A DNA stretch of 46,952 bases from Armadillidium nasatum (Eukaryota > Arthropoda > Malacostraca > Isopoda > Armadillidiidae): NCBI GenBank assembly GCA_009176605.1, contig SEYY01008660.1, forward strand, positions 1 through 46,952, read 5' to 3'. A program made the position numbers and the translations under genes. A model generated the notes under the pieces. The model saw nothing but the letters and a program-made list of their open reading frames with translations, did no database searches and had not been told where the DNA came from. The first letter of the stretch is position 1, and the number at the start of each line of letters is the position of its first letter. Positions 26,375-37,631 of the stretch are shown piece by piece.

Positions 26375-26712
26375 ATGATGCCTTAACCTCAGTGCCAAAG
26401 GGCACTGGCACTCCTCTTGATGCCAAATGGAACTGACACTACCCTTAGTGCCAACTGGCATTCCCCTCAGGGCAAGGAGGCATGGTCTAGCATGAGTGCC
26501 AAATGCTAGAAATGGCACTCAGGAAAGAGCATAGGTTAGGCCCTGGCACTAGCGAACAAAGCTTGTCACGTGCCTGGCGGCATGTACAAAGAGAAAAAGG
26601 GGATGGGATTAAAGGGTTAAGTGTCAAAAGGGGAGGGAATTAAAGGATTATCCGGATTAATTATCGGATTATCTGATTAATCGACCGATTATCCGATTAA
26701 TCGGATTAAAAT
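26375..26712. repeat. GTGCCA-rich cluster and ATCCGATTAAT palindromic repeats
   Basis: From 26390 to 26545 the word GTGCCA/TGGCAC occurs many times in both orientations. From 26648 to 26712 overlapping copies of GGATTA/TAATCC, including CCGATTAATCGG, form a string of small palindromes. No coding frame. Confidence 0.6.
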
Positions 26713-26910
26713 ATCTCACGAAAGACCATGAAAGGGGGGCTCCGCCCCTTTCCTCTTCTGTGGAGGCTCCTTCCCCATCTCCCCTCAAGGGTGCTCCGCC
26801 CCAAAAACAACTTATAAAAACCATGTTTTCCCCTCACTTGTCACTCTTTCCCCTCACTTTTCCTCCCCCCTTCCCCTTACTTGGGACTGGCACCTTTCAA
26901 AAGGGCCCCC
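26713..26910. other. GC/C-rich sequence of unknown type
   Basis: Pyrimidine-rich DNA with GGGGCTCCGCCCC and GGTGCTCCGCCCC words, ending at (AT)n. A frame reads through it into the microsatellite, but this does not look like a gene. Confidence 0.4.

Positions 26911-27003
<93 letters not shown>
26911..27003. repeat. (AT)n microsatellite
   Basis: About 93 bp of AT followed by a short GT run. Confidence 0.99.
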
Positions 27004-27006
<3 letters not shown>

Positions 27007-27432
27007 TGTGTGTGTGAATTTAGAATTGGAAGAAATGAGCGATGGTGGACAAGAGCTCGATGATTAAAAATACCCTAGAGAATGAAAAACTTTTCTAAAA
27101 GACTTTTGTTTGTGAAATGTCGCAAAGTAACACGTTTCAACTCTCAAAATATTATGGAGAACTGAAATCTTAAAATTTCAGTTTAACTGTAGTTTTTGAA
27201 TTACTGGCAATGTTTTGAAATTTATTTTATTAACTATGAATTTTGAGTCTCTACCTATTTAAGTTATAAACATTTCAAGTGGCAGCCTTAATCTTATCTC
27301 ACCCAACTGTCAGTAACTTGCAGTTATTGATAGCTAGCTATCTATTGGTGGAAATGAATGAATTCTGAAATGGTGTCTCAAACACTCTAATTTTTTAAAA
27401 AAGTTTATTTAGTGAGAGAAAAATTATGAACC
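27004..27432. other. Gene-free AT-rich stretch
   Basis: Nothing recognised. Confidence 0.4.
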
Positions 27433-28160
27433 AGAGATAAGATTAGAAGAATTGGAATGCTTCCAAACCACCCTTTTGTTTAAATTGGAAAAACTATAGA
27501 AAGATTTGAAGCCAGTTATTAAGCTCTAAAGGGTTCATTTTTCACCACAGGATTATTGAGCGCTTGTTTTCAACGTGTGGAAAAGTTTGAATTTGAGGGA
27601 AAAGAGAAAAAACATTCAACTCGGAAGAATGGAAGCTCAGAATCAAAAGTTCTGTAAACTATGATAAGTCGTTAGTATGATAAATCTTTTTTTTAGTAAA
27701 AAGATTCTTTGCTTCCCTTTGTAAAAGGAAACAAAAATTATGCTCCAAATCCATTAAAAGAGTAGGCAATAATAAATTAGAAAGAAATATAGATAGTAAA
27801 GAAAATGCTCGAAATCTTTTAAAAGAAGATTTAAAGTAAAAAAAATTGTACGAAGTACTCTGCTTTGCTGAAGGGTAGACATTTTTAAAGTCCCGAAAAG
27901 GAACAAAAGGAGGAAATGAAGAAGTACAGTTAGTGTTTGCATTTTTATCAAAGAAAGAGAAAAGAATTTATACGAAATATTAAATTTTCTATACACTTTA
28001 CAATCACCATCAATTTAAACTTTTTGATGTGAAGGTCAAAAATAGTTGCTCGATTCCTGAATGAAATACACGCATTACGTTCTTCAGAATTTTAATGACA
28101 ATGGTATGCGTAAAAGTATCTTCCTTGTGATGAATAAGAGGTAATGCAAAGAAAACTAAT
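27433..28160 (-). mobile_element. Jockey-like LINE copy J, highly decayed
   Basis: The plus-strand word AGATAAGATTAGAAGAATTG at 27438 matches 41228-41250 of the main LINE. Downstream similarity continues patchily through the regions equivalent to 41380-41480, 41700-41770 and 41840-41900 (CGATTCCTGAATGAAATA near 28052). No open frame survives. It is older than the other copies. Confidence 0.6.
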
Positions 28161-28419
28161 TAAGTTCCTTCCTGACAAATACAATGGACACTACTCTCGT
28201 AAACTCCTCGTTTTAGAATAGCTGATCCACTACTATTTAAACCATTTTGCTCATTTCATCCTCAATTGTATCGGTCATGCTATGAACATGTCGTTGTGGT
28301 ATTTTATCATATTTTAGGCTTATTATACACATTTGTAGGATTAATTATAGGCACTTTAGTAATTTTCAAACCTTGGTGTAAATCTTTCAAGCTTTGATAT
28401 TTTAAACCAATATCTCTGA

Positions 28420-29121
<702 letters not shown>

Positions 29122-29267
29122 CACCATACCCCAGGTAGGACTTTCGTCCTGTCAGTAGGATCTTCCGAGGAAGATCCTTGGGTTTCTTGGGCCCACGGTG
29201 GATGCCGCTGGCTTGGCCAGGCCTATCACGGATGCCGGAGATTATTAGTTAACAGCTGGCTTTCTTC
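29122..29267. other. Moderately GC-rich island with a perfect short hairpin
   Basis: AGGATCTTCC-GA-GGAAGATCCT near 29158 is a perfect 10 bp inverted repeat, and GGTAGGACTTTCGTCCTGTC forms another small stem. The island lies between two (AT)n tracts. The poly(T) on its left could be the poly(A) tail of a minus-strand retroelement, but no family is recognised. Confidence 0.45.
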
Positions 29268-29383
<116 letters not shown>

Positions 29384-29554
29384 AAACTCAGTATCCTTAG
29401 AAAAACGATGTCCAAAAAAAATGCCAATGATCTACCCCTCACCTTATCATCACTTGAAAGGTAATTTTCTTCCGTCTGTGATGTCGTAGATGACGAGAAG
29501 ACTTCTGGAGAGAAGTCTTTTTTTTAAGTTCTGAAATATTTGATGAATTTATTT

Positions 29555-30061
29555 CAATTTCTGTCTTACGGAACACCACCTTCTTAGTTTTACGGTAGCT
29601 GAATGTGGTCCAACTGCAACCCTTTCTTCCATCCCTCTTCCTATCTCTAAATCTGAATTTTCAGTCAAAGGCGGCTGTTGTGCATACGTGTGCAATGATG
29701 TTTCTTCTCGTGTTACAAATTTTAAATCATCCAAATTCTCCAACTTGTTTGTAGCTTAGGCTCTCTTTCCATTCTATGACTTAATTCATGAGTTTTGTTA
29801 ATTTATTCCCTAATTCTAGTTACTGTCTTAAATTATATCCAAACTCCAAAATAGATCACATTCTTTCTTCTTGTTTTCATTGAAATTCTCATTTTAAGTT
29901 ATTATTATGTTCACCCTCTCCAATGACTTTCTTTTATTTCTCAGTATACAGTCGGTGAACTTACCTTCCATTTCTGAATCCAAAATATTTCATAAGCAGA
30001 TAAAGCAACCCTCAACTCGTATCTCTTATTACCTTGGTGATGAACTCAACATTTTGAACCT
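29555..30061 (+). mobile_element. Jockey-like LINE fragment I (endonuclease domain)
   Basis: Plus-strand, several frames. An EHHLLS word near 29573 and [18 protein letters not shown] near 29665 correspond to the endonuclease of the main LINE. NSKIDHILSS-like and TRIS...LGDE-like stretches follow to 30061, where Penelope-like sequence begins. It is truncated at both ends and broken by indels. Confidence 0.75.
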
Positions 30062-30645
30062 TTACGGGAGAATTTAATATTTGTGTGTTTATGATTAATA
30101 TAATGAAAAAAGAGGTCCGATTGCTCTTTATTATTAAATATTAAAAAACAATCGTCGTTGTAGCGTTCATAGATTAGGGGTCGGAAGGATTGGGAGCAGT
30201 GGTTAAGCCATAAGGATTCGTGATTACAGAGGAAAATATTGGCGAAAGTAAGACCAAGGGGTGAGCCCATAGGCATACCATCTATTTGTTGGTAATAATT
30301 GTTGTTGAATGTGAATATAGTATCGTTAACGAAGAGAGATATAAGTTGTTTAAATAATTGGAGGGGTATATTTAAATGGTTATGTATATTGGAGTTAAGG
30401 ATATTGTAGGAAGTTTCTGCAATAGGAATTTTAGTGAAGAGGTCATTGACATCAAAACTAGTCATATAACAATCTGAGAGGTGAATTGATTGAATGTATT
30501 TAGCAAAGGTGAAAGAGTCTGGGAGAGTGTACGATTTTTTGGTTAGGGGGGCGAGGTAGGGGATTAAAAATTTACAAAGGTTGTAAGAGGGGGTGGGGTG
30601 TTAATAAATGAGAGAATAGGGTGGAGGGAGATATTAAGTTTGTGT
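30062..30645 (-). pseudogene. Penelope-like element reverse transcriptase fragment
   Basis: Minus strand. The frame is open from about 30600 through the Met at 30465 and ends near 30046. Penelope RT landmarks appear in order: YTLPDSFTFAKYI, SFDVNDLFTKIPI (motif A), GMPMGSPLGLTFANIF (motif B) and ERYNDDCFLIF (motif C, usually Y-V-D-D, here Y-N-D-D), then KHTNIKFS. The thumb and GIY-YIG endonuclease are missing at the LINE junction, and the N-terminal part is lost above 30645. The catalytic aspartates are present but the fragment cannot act alone. Confidence 0.85.
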
Positions 30646-30647
30646 GC

Positions 30648-30697
30648 TTGTGTTCCTCTCAAATTGTGATATGACTAGTTTTGATGTCAATGACCTT
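30648..30697 (+). repeat. Inverted scrap of the Penelope-like element
   Basis: This stretch repeats, on the opposite strand, about 43 bp at 30432-30490 with roughly three mismatches, including motif A coding (TAGTTTTGATGTCAATGACC). It joins directly to the composite repeat to its right. Confidence 0.8.
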
Positions 30698-31400
<703 letters not shown>

Positions 31401-31681
31401 GAACTTCGAAATATTTATATTATATTTTTCTAAAAAATATATTATTATATTTCATTTGAAAAAAAAATCTTTGAAAGGTATGTTTTTAATAAACATTTTA
31501 ATGGCAATATATATATTTAATTTTTATTTTTACAAAATAGTTAACATTACATTTAACTTTTAGCATTTTACTTAAACTTATTTCTTTAATAAAAGATAAT
31601 TTGCCACATATTTGGCTTCTTAACATAATTTGTAATATAATGTCCTTACTAATATATTAATTAAAAAAAAAAAAAAAAAAC
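31401..31681. other. Gene-free AT-rich stretch ending in poly(A)
   Basis: Nothing recognised except an A-run at 31662-31680 directly before LINE copy H. Confidence 0.45.
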
Positions 31682-33701
31682 GTGTGCAGAGCGCTTTACA
31701 GAGGTGATTTTCTCTGGGATGGAGGTATACATTCTATATTCTTTCCGTTCTTTTAAACCTAACAAACCTTGGTTTAACTCTGCTTGTTCTCGCGCTATCC
31801 GCCGCAGAAATGTTGCCTTCAAGGATTACCATCGTCTTCAAACTCCAGAAGCTCACGCAAATCGTGCAAAATCTATCCTTCGTAACACTAAAAAATCTTT
31901 TCTCCGAAGAAAAATGCAACAATCTTTCTGGTTATTCTTCTTCATCAAGTCCTTTCTGTCATTTTGCAAAAAAAATGTCAACTCTAACTTTGCTTCTTAA
32001 TCTTTACCTCCTCTGGTATCTTCAGAAGGCACAACTACTATTTTGCCTTCATCTGAATTCTTCGCCCAAACTTTTGCCTTTAAATCAACCATAGTCGATT
32101 CCGGAGCTATTTCTCCTTCTTCAATTCCTTCCAACTCATTTATGCCTAAAATTGTAATTTCATCTAAAGATGTCATTTATGCTCTCTCTCTCTGAGCTTA
32201 GCACAAAGAAGGAGTGCGGTTCTGATGGTATCCTTCTTGTGGTTCTCAAAACTTCTTATTCCGAGCTTGCACCCAGCCTAGTAAACTACTTCGTCTTTGT
32301 CCTTCTACTTCAATTTTCCCTTCTTGCTAGAAATGTGAGCTCATTCACCCTGTGTTGAAGAAGGTGGGAACCCTCTCAATCCTCGAATTTCCGTTCCATT
32401 TCTTCAACTTCCGTTCTCTCTAACGTTTTCGAATCTATCCTTAACAGGAAGATTTGGAAACATCTCAATTCTTCTAATCTTATCTCTGATCGCCAGTATG
32501 GCTTTCGTGAGAAAAGCTGCTGGTGACTTTCTTTCCTTTTCCCTGACTCTTGGTCTTCCGCATTTCGGTGAATCTTTTGCTGTCGCACTGCACATATTAA
32601 AAGACCTCGATAGTGTCTGGTACAAAGCTTTGATTTCTAAACTTCAATCTTTCGGAATCTATCCTCCTCTCTTTAGTTTTCTCTCTGATTTTCCATCCAA
32701 TCGCTCTATAGCTGCTGTTGTAGATGACCAACGTTCATCCTTTAAATTCATTAAAAGTGATGTTTCTGAGGATGGTTTCTGTCCTATCCTCAACACTTTT
32801 TCTACTTTTCATTAATAACCTTATCTCTATTATTTCATCACCTATCCACTCACGTGCTGATGACTCCACCCTTCATTACTCCTTTCGAAAAAAGCCCCTC
32901 CCATCTACAGTTTATTAACGATAGAATGGTGGCCTTGGATTAACTGACCCTTAATCTTTCTTGTTTTTCAAATTGGTTAAAGAAAACATGAACGTTTTGA
33001 ATGTCGCAAAAACTCAGTTCCTCCATTGCTCTACTCGACACAACCTTACACACAAATAGAACATTTTCGAAAATACACAACTCAAGCCTTCATCTGTCCT
33101 TAAACTTCTCGGTGTTTCTTTCTCTCGTGATCTTTCTTGGGGGAATCGCATTGCCTCTTTCTAAACAAGCTTCTAAGAGTTTGGGTGTTATGAGATGCCT
33201 TCGTGATTTATTACTCCACCCCAGTTGTTTTCTCTTTATAGGGTTATTGTTCGCCCCTATATAGAGTACGCCTCATGCATCTGGGGTGGTTCCACTCATT
33301 CAACTCTCCTTGATAAGGTGGAGTCTAGAGCTTCTCGTCTCATCAACTCTCTCTCTCACAAATTCTCATCAATCTCTTTCTTCCCATCGAACTGTTGCGT
33401 CAGTTTCCCTATATTATCGCTATTACAATGGACACTGTTCTTCTGAACTCTCCCGTCACATACCTCCTCCATTGAGAAGGGCTCGTGCGACATGCCTTTC
33501 TACACAGTCTCATTATTTCAATGTTCAACTCTTAAACTCCAGACTTAACCGCTATGCACAACCTTACATGTACTCTACTGGTAAAGTCCGGAGCACACTC
33601 CCTTTATGTTTCCCCCATTTCCTTTCAAGGGCCTTTTTCGGATTAGGTTCCGGTATTAACTCTGGTGGAAATTAGTAAGCCTCTGTCCTTTGGCCACCAG
33701 A

Positions 33702-33703
<2 letters not shown>
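31682..33703 (+). mobile_element. Jockey-like LINE copy H, 5'-truncated, intact 3' end
   Basis: Plus strand. It begins within the region between endonuclease and RT (NKPWFNSACSRAIRRRNVAF at 31757) and runs colinearly with the main copy. RT pieces follow (SDGILLVVLKTSYSELAPS near 32220; SIAAVVDDQRSSFKFIKSDV near 32705; the motif-C neighbourhood HSRADDSTLHYSF, where the usual YADD Tyr is changed). C-terminal YIEYASCIWGGSTHSTLLDK comes at 33255 and PPLRRARATCLSTQSHYF near 33470. The 3' end carries the CTCTGGTGG/CCACCAGAG stem (33660-33702) and passes straight into (AT)n. Many frameshifts; no function. Confidence 0.9.

Positions 33704-33794
<91 letters not shown>
33704..33794. repeat. (AT)n microsatellite
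   Basis: Lies between the LINE H 3' end and the left terminal inverted repeat of the Tc1/mariner-type element, which inserted at TA. Confidence 0.99.
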
Positions 33795-33798
<4 letters not shown>

Positions 33799-33880
33799 GT
33801 TTCGGAATTGCACGGCAATATTTTAGGTATGGGTTTCCTACAATATTAGAAACAATAAAGGTCATATAAACATATGGCAC
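33795..33880. repeat. Left terminal inverted repeat of the mariner-like element
   Basis: Pairs with 36235-36317; the outermost 50 bp differ at only a few positions. Confidence 0.85.
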
Positions 33881-33938
33881 AAAATACTTTATTAACGTGA
33901 TATTGGGTCATACAGTTATGTATTTCGCAGGACATCAT

Positions 33939-35031
33939 TTACAGTAACTGTTCAAAGTGGCCTCCATCTTCTTGAATGCAGCATTCTGCACGACGTATCC
34001 ATGCTTCTCTGGCACCTCGTATAGCATCAGGACGAAGCCTGATAGTTGCTGCTGGCAACCTCGATCCGATTTTGTAGCTCTTCTTGCGTTTCCACAGACG
34101 TAGAATAAACCATAGACTTCATCCAGCCCAACAGAAAGTAATCCAATGGCGTTAAATCAGGGGATCGTGGTGGCCATTTAACAGGACCGTTGCGCCCTAC
34201 CCATCGGTGACCATACGTTGTGTTTAAATAATCTGTGACAATATGCGAATAGTGCGCCGGTGCACCGTCATGCATAAACCACATCCCCTGCCTATTGGCA
34301 ATCGGAATATCTTGTAGAAGCTCAGGGAGATTATCCTGCAAAAACTGCAGGTAAGAAACTCCTGAAAGCCTAGGTGGCAAAAAGAAGGGGCCGACTAAAT
34401 TGTCGCCTAGAAGACCACACCAGACATTTAATGAAAAGGTATGTTGGTAATGTGTAGTAGTAGCAGTCGTATGAGGGTTTTCATCATCCCAGGTATGGGT
34501 GTTTCGATAATTAGTAATCCCATTTCTCGTAAAGCAGGATTCATCGGTAACGAGCATGCGGCTCAGGAAGTTAGGATCTCGTGTGCATTTTCGAATTAAC
34601 CACTGGGAGAAATGTCTGCGCTTGTTATAATCATGTGGTAGCAGTTCTTGCACAGGGGTAACGTGATATGGGTACAGTTGTTGTTCGCGCAATGTTCGCC
34701 ATATGCTGGTAGAGGACACATCGAAACGAAGAGACAATCTTCTGGTGCTAGTACTAGGAGATAACTGAACAGCATCGAGTATTTCTTCTTCAACGTTAGC
34801 GGTTCGTCTAATTCTTTGTTGACCGGCGTTTACTCGTAGAGGGTTTAACGTCCCATTTTCCCTGAGGCGTCTTTCAATGGCCTCAAACGTTTTACGATTT
34901 GGTATTCTTCGGTTGGGATATTTTTCACGATATCTTCGAACGGCTGCAAGACCATTTTGATGTACCTCGCCATACGTTAAAAGCATGTCTGTTTGTTCTG
35001 CAAATGTGAACACATTCGTGGTGTCACCCAT
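33939..35031 (-). pseudogene. Tc1/mariner-superfamily transposase (DD41D), single frameshift near C-terminus
   Basis: The start is taken at the Met of MGDTTNVFTF (35031); the frame is open upstream to 35064 but the extra residues look non-conserved. An N-terminal helix-turn-helix (residues about 10-60, with EKYPNRRIPNRKTFEAIERR) resembles the DUF4817 type. A second HTH follows at about 95-120 (STRRLSLRFDVSSTSIWRTL). Catalytic residues: Asp163 in LVTDESCF, Asp255 in FMHDGAPAHYSH, Asp297 in SPDLTPLDYFLLG, with 41 residues between the last two. The frame ends at 34027, but the expected C-terminal tail continues in another phase to a TAA at 33939-33941, so a one-base indel near 34050 removed about 40 residues. 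The catalytic core looks otherwise intact. Confidence 0.88.
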
Positions 35032-35149
35032 GATAATCCACTTGAACCGACACACACAATTCACTCACTCGTATAGGCACAGAACGAGACAATCTGATGA
35101 GTAACCTACACCCACAGAGTCTAATACGGTGTAGGCGCTACCAGCAGTG

Positions 35150-35610
35150 ACGTCAGTAGTAAGGGGTCCGCTTTTGACAGAAAAATCAGGCAACCTGTCC
35201 CTAACGGTCTTTCTGCATTTGCGTGCATTCCTGCATTCTCAGGGACCTTCCTGACATTTTTTTGTCGGTTCACGGAGCCACGCAGTCCCACGGACCCCCA
35301 AACCCCCAAGTTCGAATCAATTCCAGGAGGATTGAACCGCAAAGAAAATGGTCAGAAAAGAAAGTGAGGCGAACGCAGCGATTTTGCAAACTCAGGCAAC
35401 TTCCTGATACCATTTTTGGAGGGTTCACGGAGCCCCGCGTGGGCCCCTTCCCCAGACTTGAGTCCAATTTCAATGGGTTGAACCCCCCAAAATGGTATCA
35501 GGAAAGAGCGTGAGGTCAATTTGAGCGGAGTGATTTGCATTGCAAATCAAAATCCCGTTCTGGCTTAGGTTGCCTGATTTTTCTGTCAAAAGCGGCCCCT
35601 ATACTACGTC
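35150..35610. mobile_element. MITE with two internal hairpins, nested in the mariner-like element
   Basis: The left AGGGGTCCGCTTTTGACAGA and the right end (reverse complement) AGGGGCCGCTTTTGACAGA start inverted repeats of at least 35 bp, extending through AAAAATCAGGCAACCT on both sides. TGACGTCA and ACGTCATT flank the ends. Inside are two related hairpins in tandem: one around 35245-35365 (GGTTCACGG...ATTGAACCG), the other 35400-35505 (TTCCTGATACCATTTTTGG...CAAAATGGTATCAGGAA). A perfect palindrome TGATTTGCATTGCAAATCA lies at 35530-35549. No coding frame; non-autonomous. Confidence 0.75.
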
Positions 35611-36234
35611 ATTGTAAAATCATCCTTCACTCGAAAAATCACTAGATGGGTAGCGAGAGTGAAACGTTTTAAAATTTAAAAAAGCGTGTCCTTTTTCGTT
35701 CTCGTCGTCGCTCGTAGCGCAAGCATCTTTTGTTGGTTCCTAGTTCTCATTATCGTGAACTCAAGTTTTTTTCATCACAACGACAAACTTTCGTTTTCTA
35801 TCAGTGTCCTAACATAGCCACCGGCTTCAAAATACGTTTCTGCTTGCCCTGTGAGTGTTCAAGATCGTTTCTAGAGAAAAAGGAAGGTTCCACTTATATC
35901 TCTTTTGCAAATCACGTTACCCTAGATTGGGTCTTAGTCTTTTTCCTGATAATCCTCAATTGTCTGTACCTACTCTGGAGTGATTAGAATTTTATTTGTG
36001 TTAATAAATTCCGAATATCGCCTTCACTTTCAATCATCCTTGGTGTGGAGTCTGGTTTTGGTTGTGACTGTCTCGTAACCTCTACTCATTTTACAAACAA
36101 CGAAAAGGGGTCACCCCGACCCCACAACAACGGAATGACAAAAATGTACTACCCTTTTCAACAAATGAGCAAATGCTAATGTTCAGAGAGATACGTCTTT
36201 AACATCTGATATCTCGGATATAAACTAATTTTAA
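35611..36234. other. Unassigned interior of the mariner-like element
   Basis: Sequence between the MITE and the right TIR. An 85-codon plus-strand frame (35730-35987) has hydrophobic ends but no recognisable domain. It might be an additional insertion or the element's own 5' region. Confidence 0.4.
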
Positions 36235-36317
36235 ACATATATTTATTTGACCTTTATTGTTTTTATTGTGATAGAGAACCCATACCTTAAATATTGCCTT
36301 GCAATTCCGAAGCACCC
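36235..36317. repeat. Right terminal inverted repeat of the mariner-like element
   Basis: Reverse complement of 33795-33880 with scattered mismatches and one small indel. It ends ...CACCC followed by TA. Confidence 0.85.
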
Positions 36318-36481
<164 letters not shown>

Positions 36482-36569
36482 CCACAGAAAGAAGCATTCT
36501 TATTCGATTTTGTGGTGTTTGTTACTCTCATAATTGTGGAGTAATATGCATGAAAACACGAAATCATGT

Positions 36570-36616
36570 ACCAAATCAATCTGGTGGAAAATTCTTTATG
36601 ATAACCAACCTCATCA
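36570..36616 (+). repeat. Possible solo LINE 3' stem-loop
   Basis: TCTGGTGGAAAATTC and TCACCAGAGG are placed as in the 3' end of LINE copy H (33660-33703), with a similar loop length but a different loop sequence. Confidence 0.4.
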
Positions 36617-36619
36617 CCA

Positions 36620-37631
36620 GAGGCCGTCAACCCCGTCAAAGGGATAATGAAAAAAATATTTATATAGCCAAAATATTTAATTAACTATTTATTCAATTAA
36701 TTGTTTAATTTTGAATAAAAAACAGTATGTAAACATCTTATTTAAAGAAAAAAATCAAAAAAAGTTAACTAAGTTAACGTTAATTATGTTAACTGACTAA
36801 ATAATTAGCGAATTTACTTTAACAAAGTTAAAAATTTGGTTTAGCTATTATGGTTAATGATATTAACTTCTCTGTTAACATTGAGCACCACCACTGTCAA
36901 TTTGCCAAATCTTTATTATTGTTTTGACTAACTATATTTTAACTTTGGTGATTTGTAGGGAAGAGCCAATTTGTGAAGCCGGCTGAACGTGCCAGTGGTA
37001 AGTGGACCCTGTGGTGGAATCCATAGGTGAATTATTGAACAAGTGAGAAAATTATTTTTGGTAATTTTTTCAATTCGCTCTCAGAAGCGAAAACCCATGA
37101 AGTAATAATAATGGCAAGGGATATGGGAAAATAAAAATTTATGGTGTGTACTGATGTTCTTGCAGATAAAGAGCACGTTAGCTGAAAAATTGTACAAGAT
37201 ACGTTAACGGCAGGGCCCTAGAAGAAAGCAGGAAGGTAAAGTATAAATGAAAAGTTAAATCTTTGGGATGTAGATTATAGGCTTTTGATGCCATATGATC
37301 ATATTTTTCCAAGTAAATCCAAGCCTATTATAATATTGATTGCAGACACCGTTCTAATAACTAAAAAGAAAACAAACTATTTGTATTCAGGCGAGATAGT
37401 TTTGTTTACGAAAATTGAGTTTAAATGGATTATAAGTAAGATTTATTTGTATTTAATACGATGTTAAGATTAAACTATATATTAAGATTTGGTTGAAAAT
37501 TGAAGTGGCGGAAAGAGTATATGGCCTAGCTTAGGCCTATGGGTGAAATTATTTTCTTCTGTAACTATAATGAGACCAAGTAAGATTAAGTAGTAATTAT
37601 AAAACATGGTAATTCTTTCTATTTGAATTAA
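36620..37631. other. Gene-free AT-rich stretch
   Basis: A cluster of GTTAAC words lies at 36760-36880 (GTTAACTAAGTTAACGTTAA). Otherwise nothing recognised. Part may be the 5' region of the CR1/L2-like LINE that follows. Confidence 0.4.

Larger units (their letters stand above)
33795..36317 (-). mobile_element. Tc1/mariner-superfamily transposon with long TIRs
   Basis: The left end GGGTGTTTCGGAATTGCACG and the right end (reverse complement) GGGTGCTTCGGAATTGCAAG begin imperfect terminal inverted repeats of about 80-100 bp, extending through AATAAAGGTCA near 33857 and 36249. Both ends are flanked by TA within (AT)n tracts, the target duplication expected for this superfamily. It contains one transposase gene on the minus strand and, upstream of it, a nested MITE (35150-35610). 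A further 600 bp (35620-36230) holds no recognised gene. At 2.5 kb it is enlarged relative to typical 1.3 kb mariners, partly by the nested insertion. Confidence 0.88.

Noticed and set aside
34596-34793. Other-frame ORFs over the transposase
   Set aside because: Shadow of the conserved transposase frame at 34027-35031.
35121-35540. Several overlapping ORFs of 60-96 codons on both strands
   Set aside because: They fall in the hairpins of a MITE, where both strands are open because of GC-rich inverted repeats.
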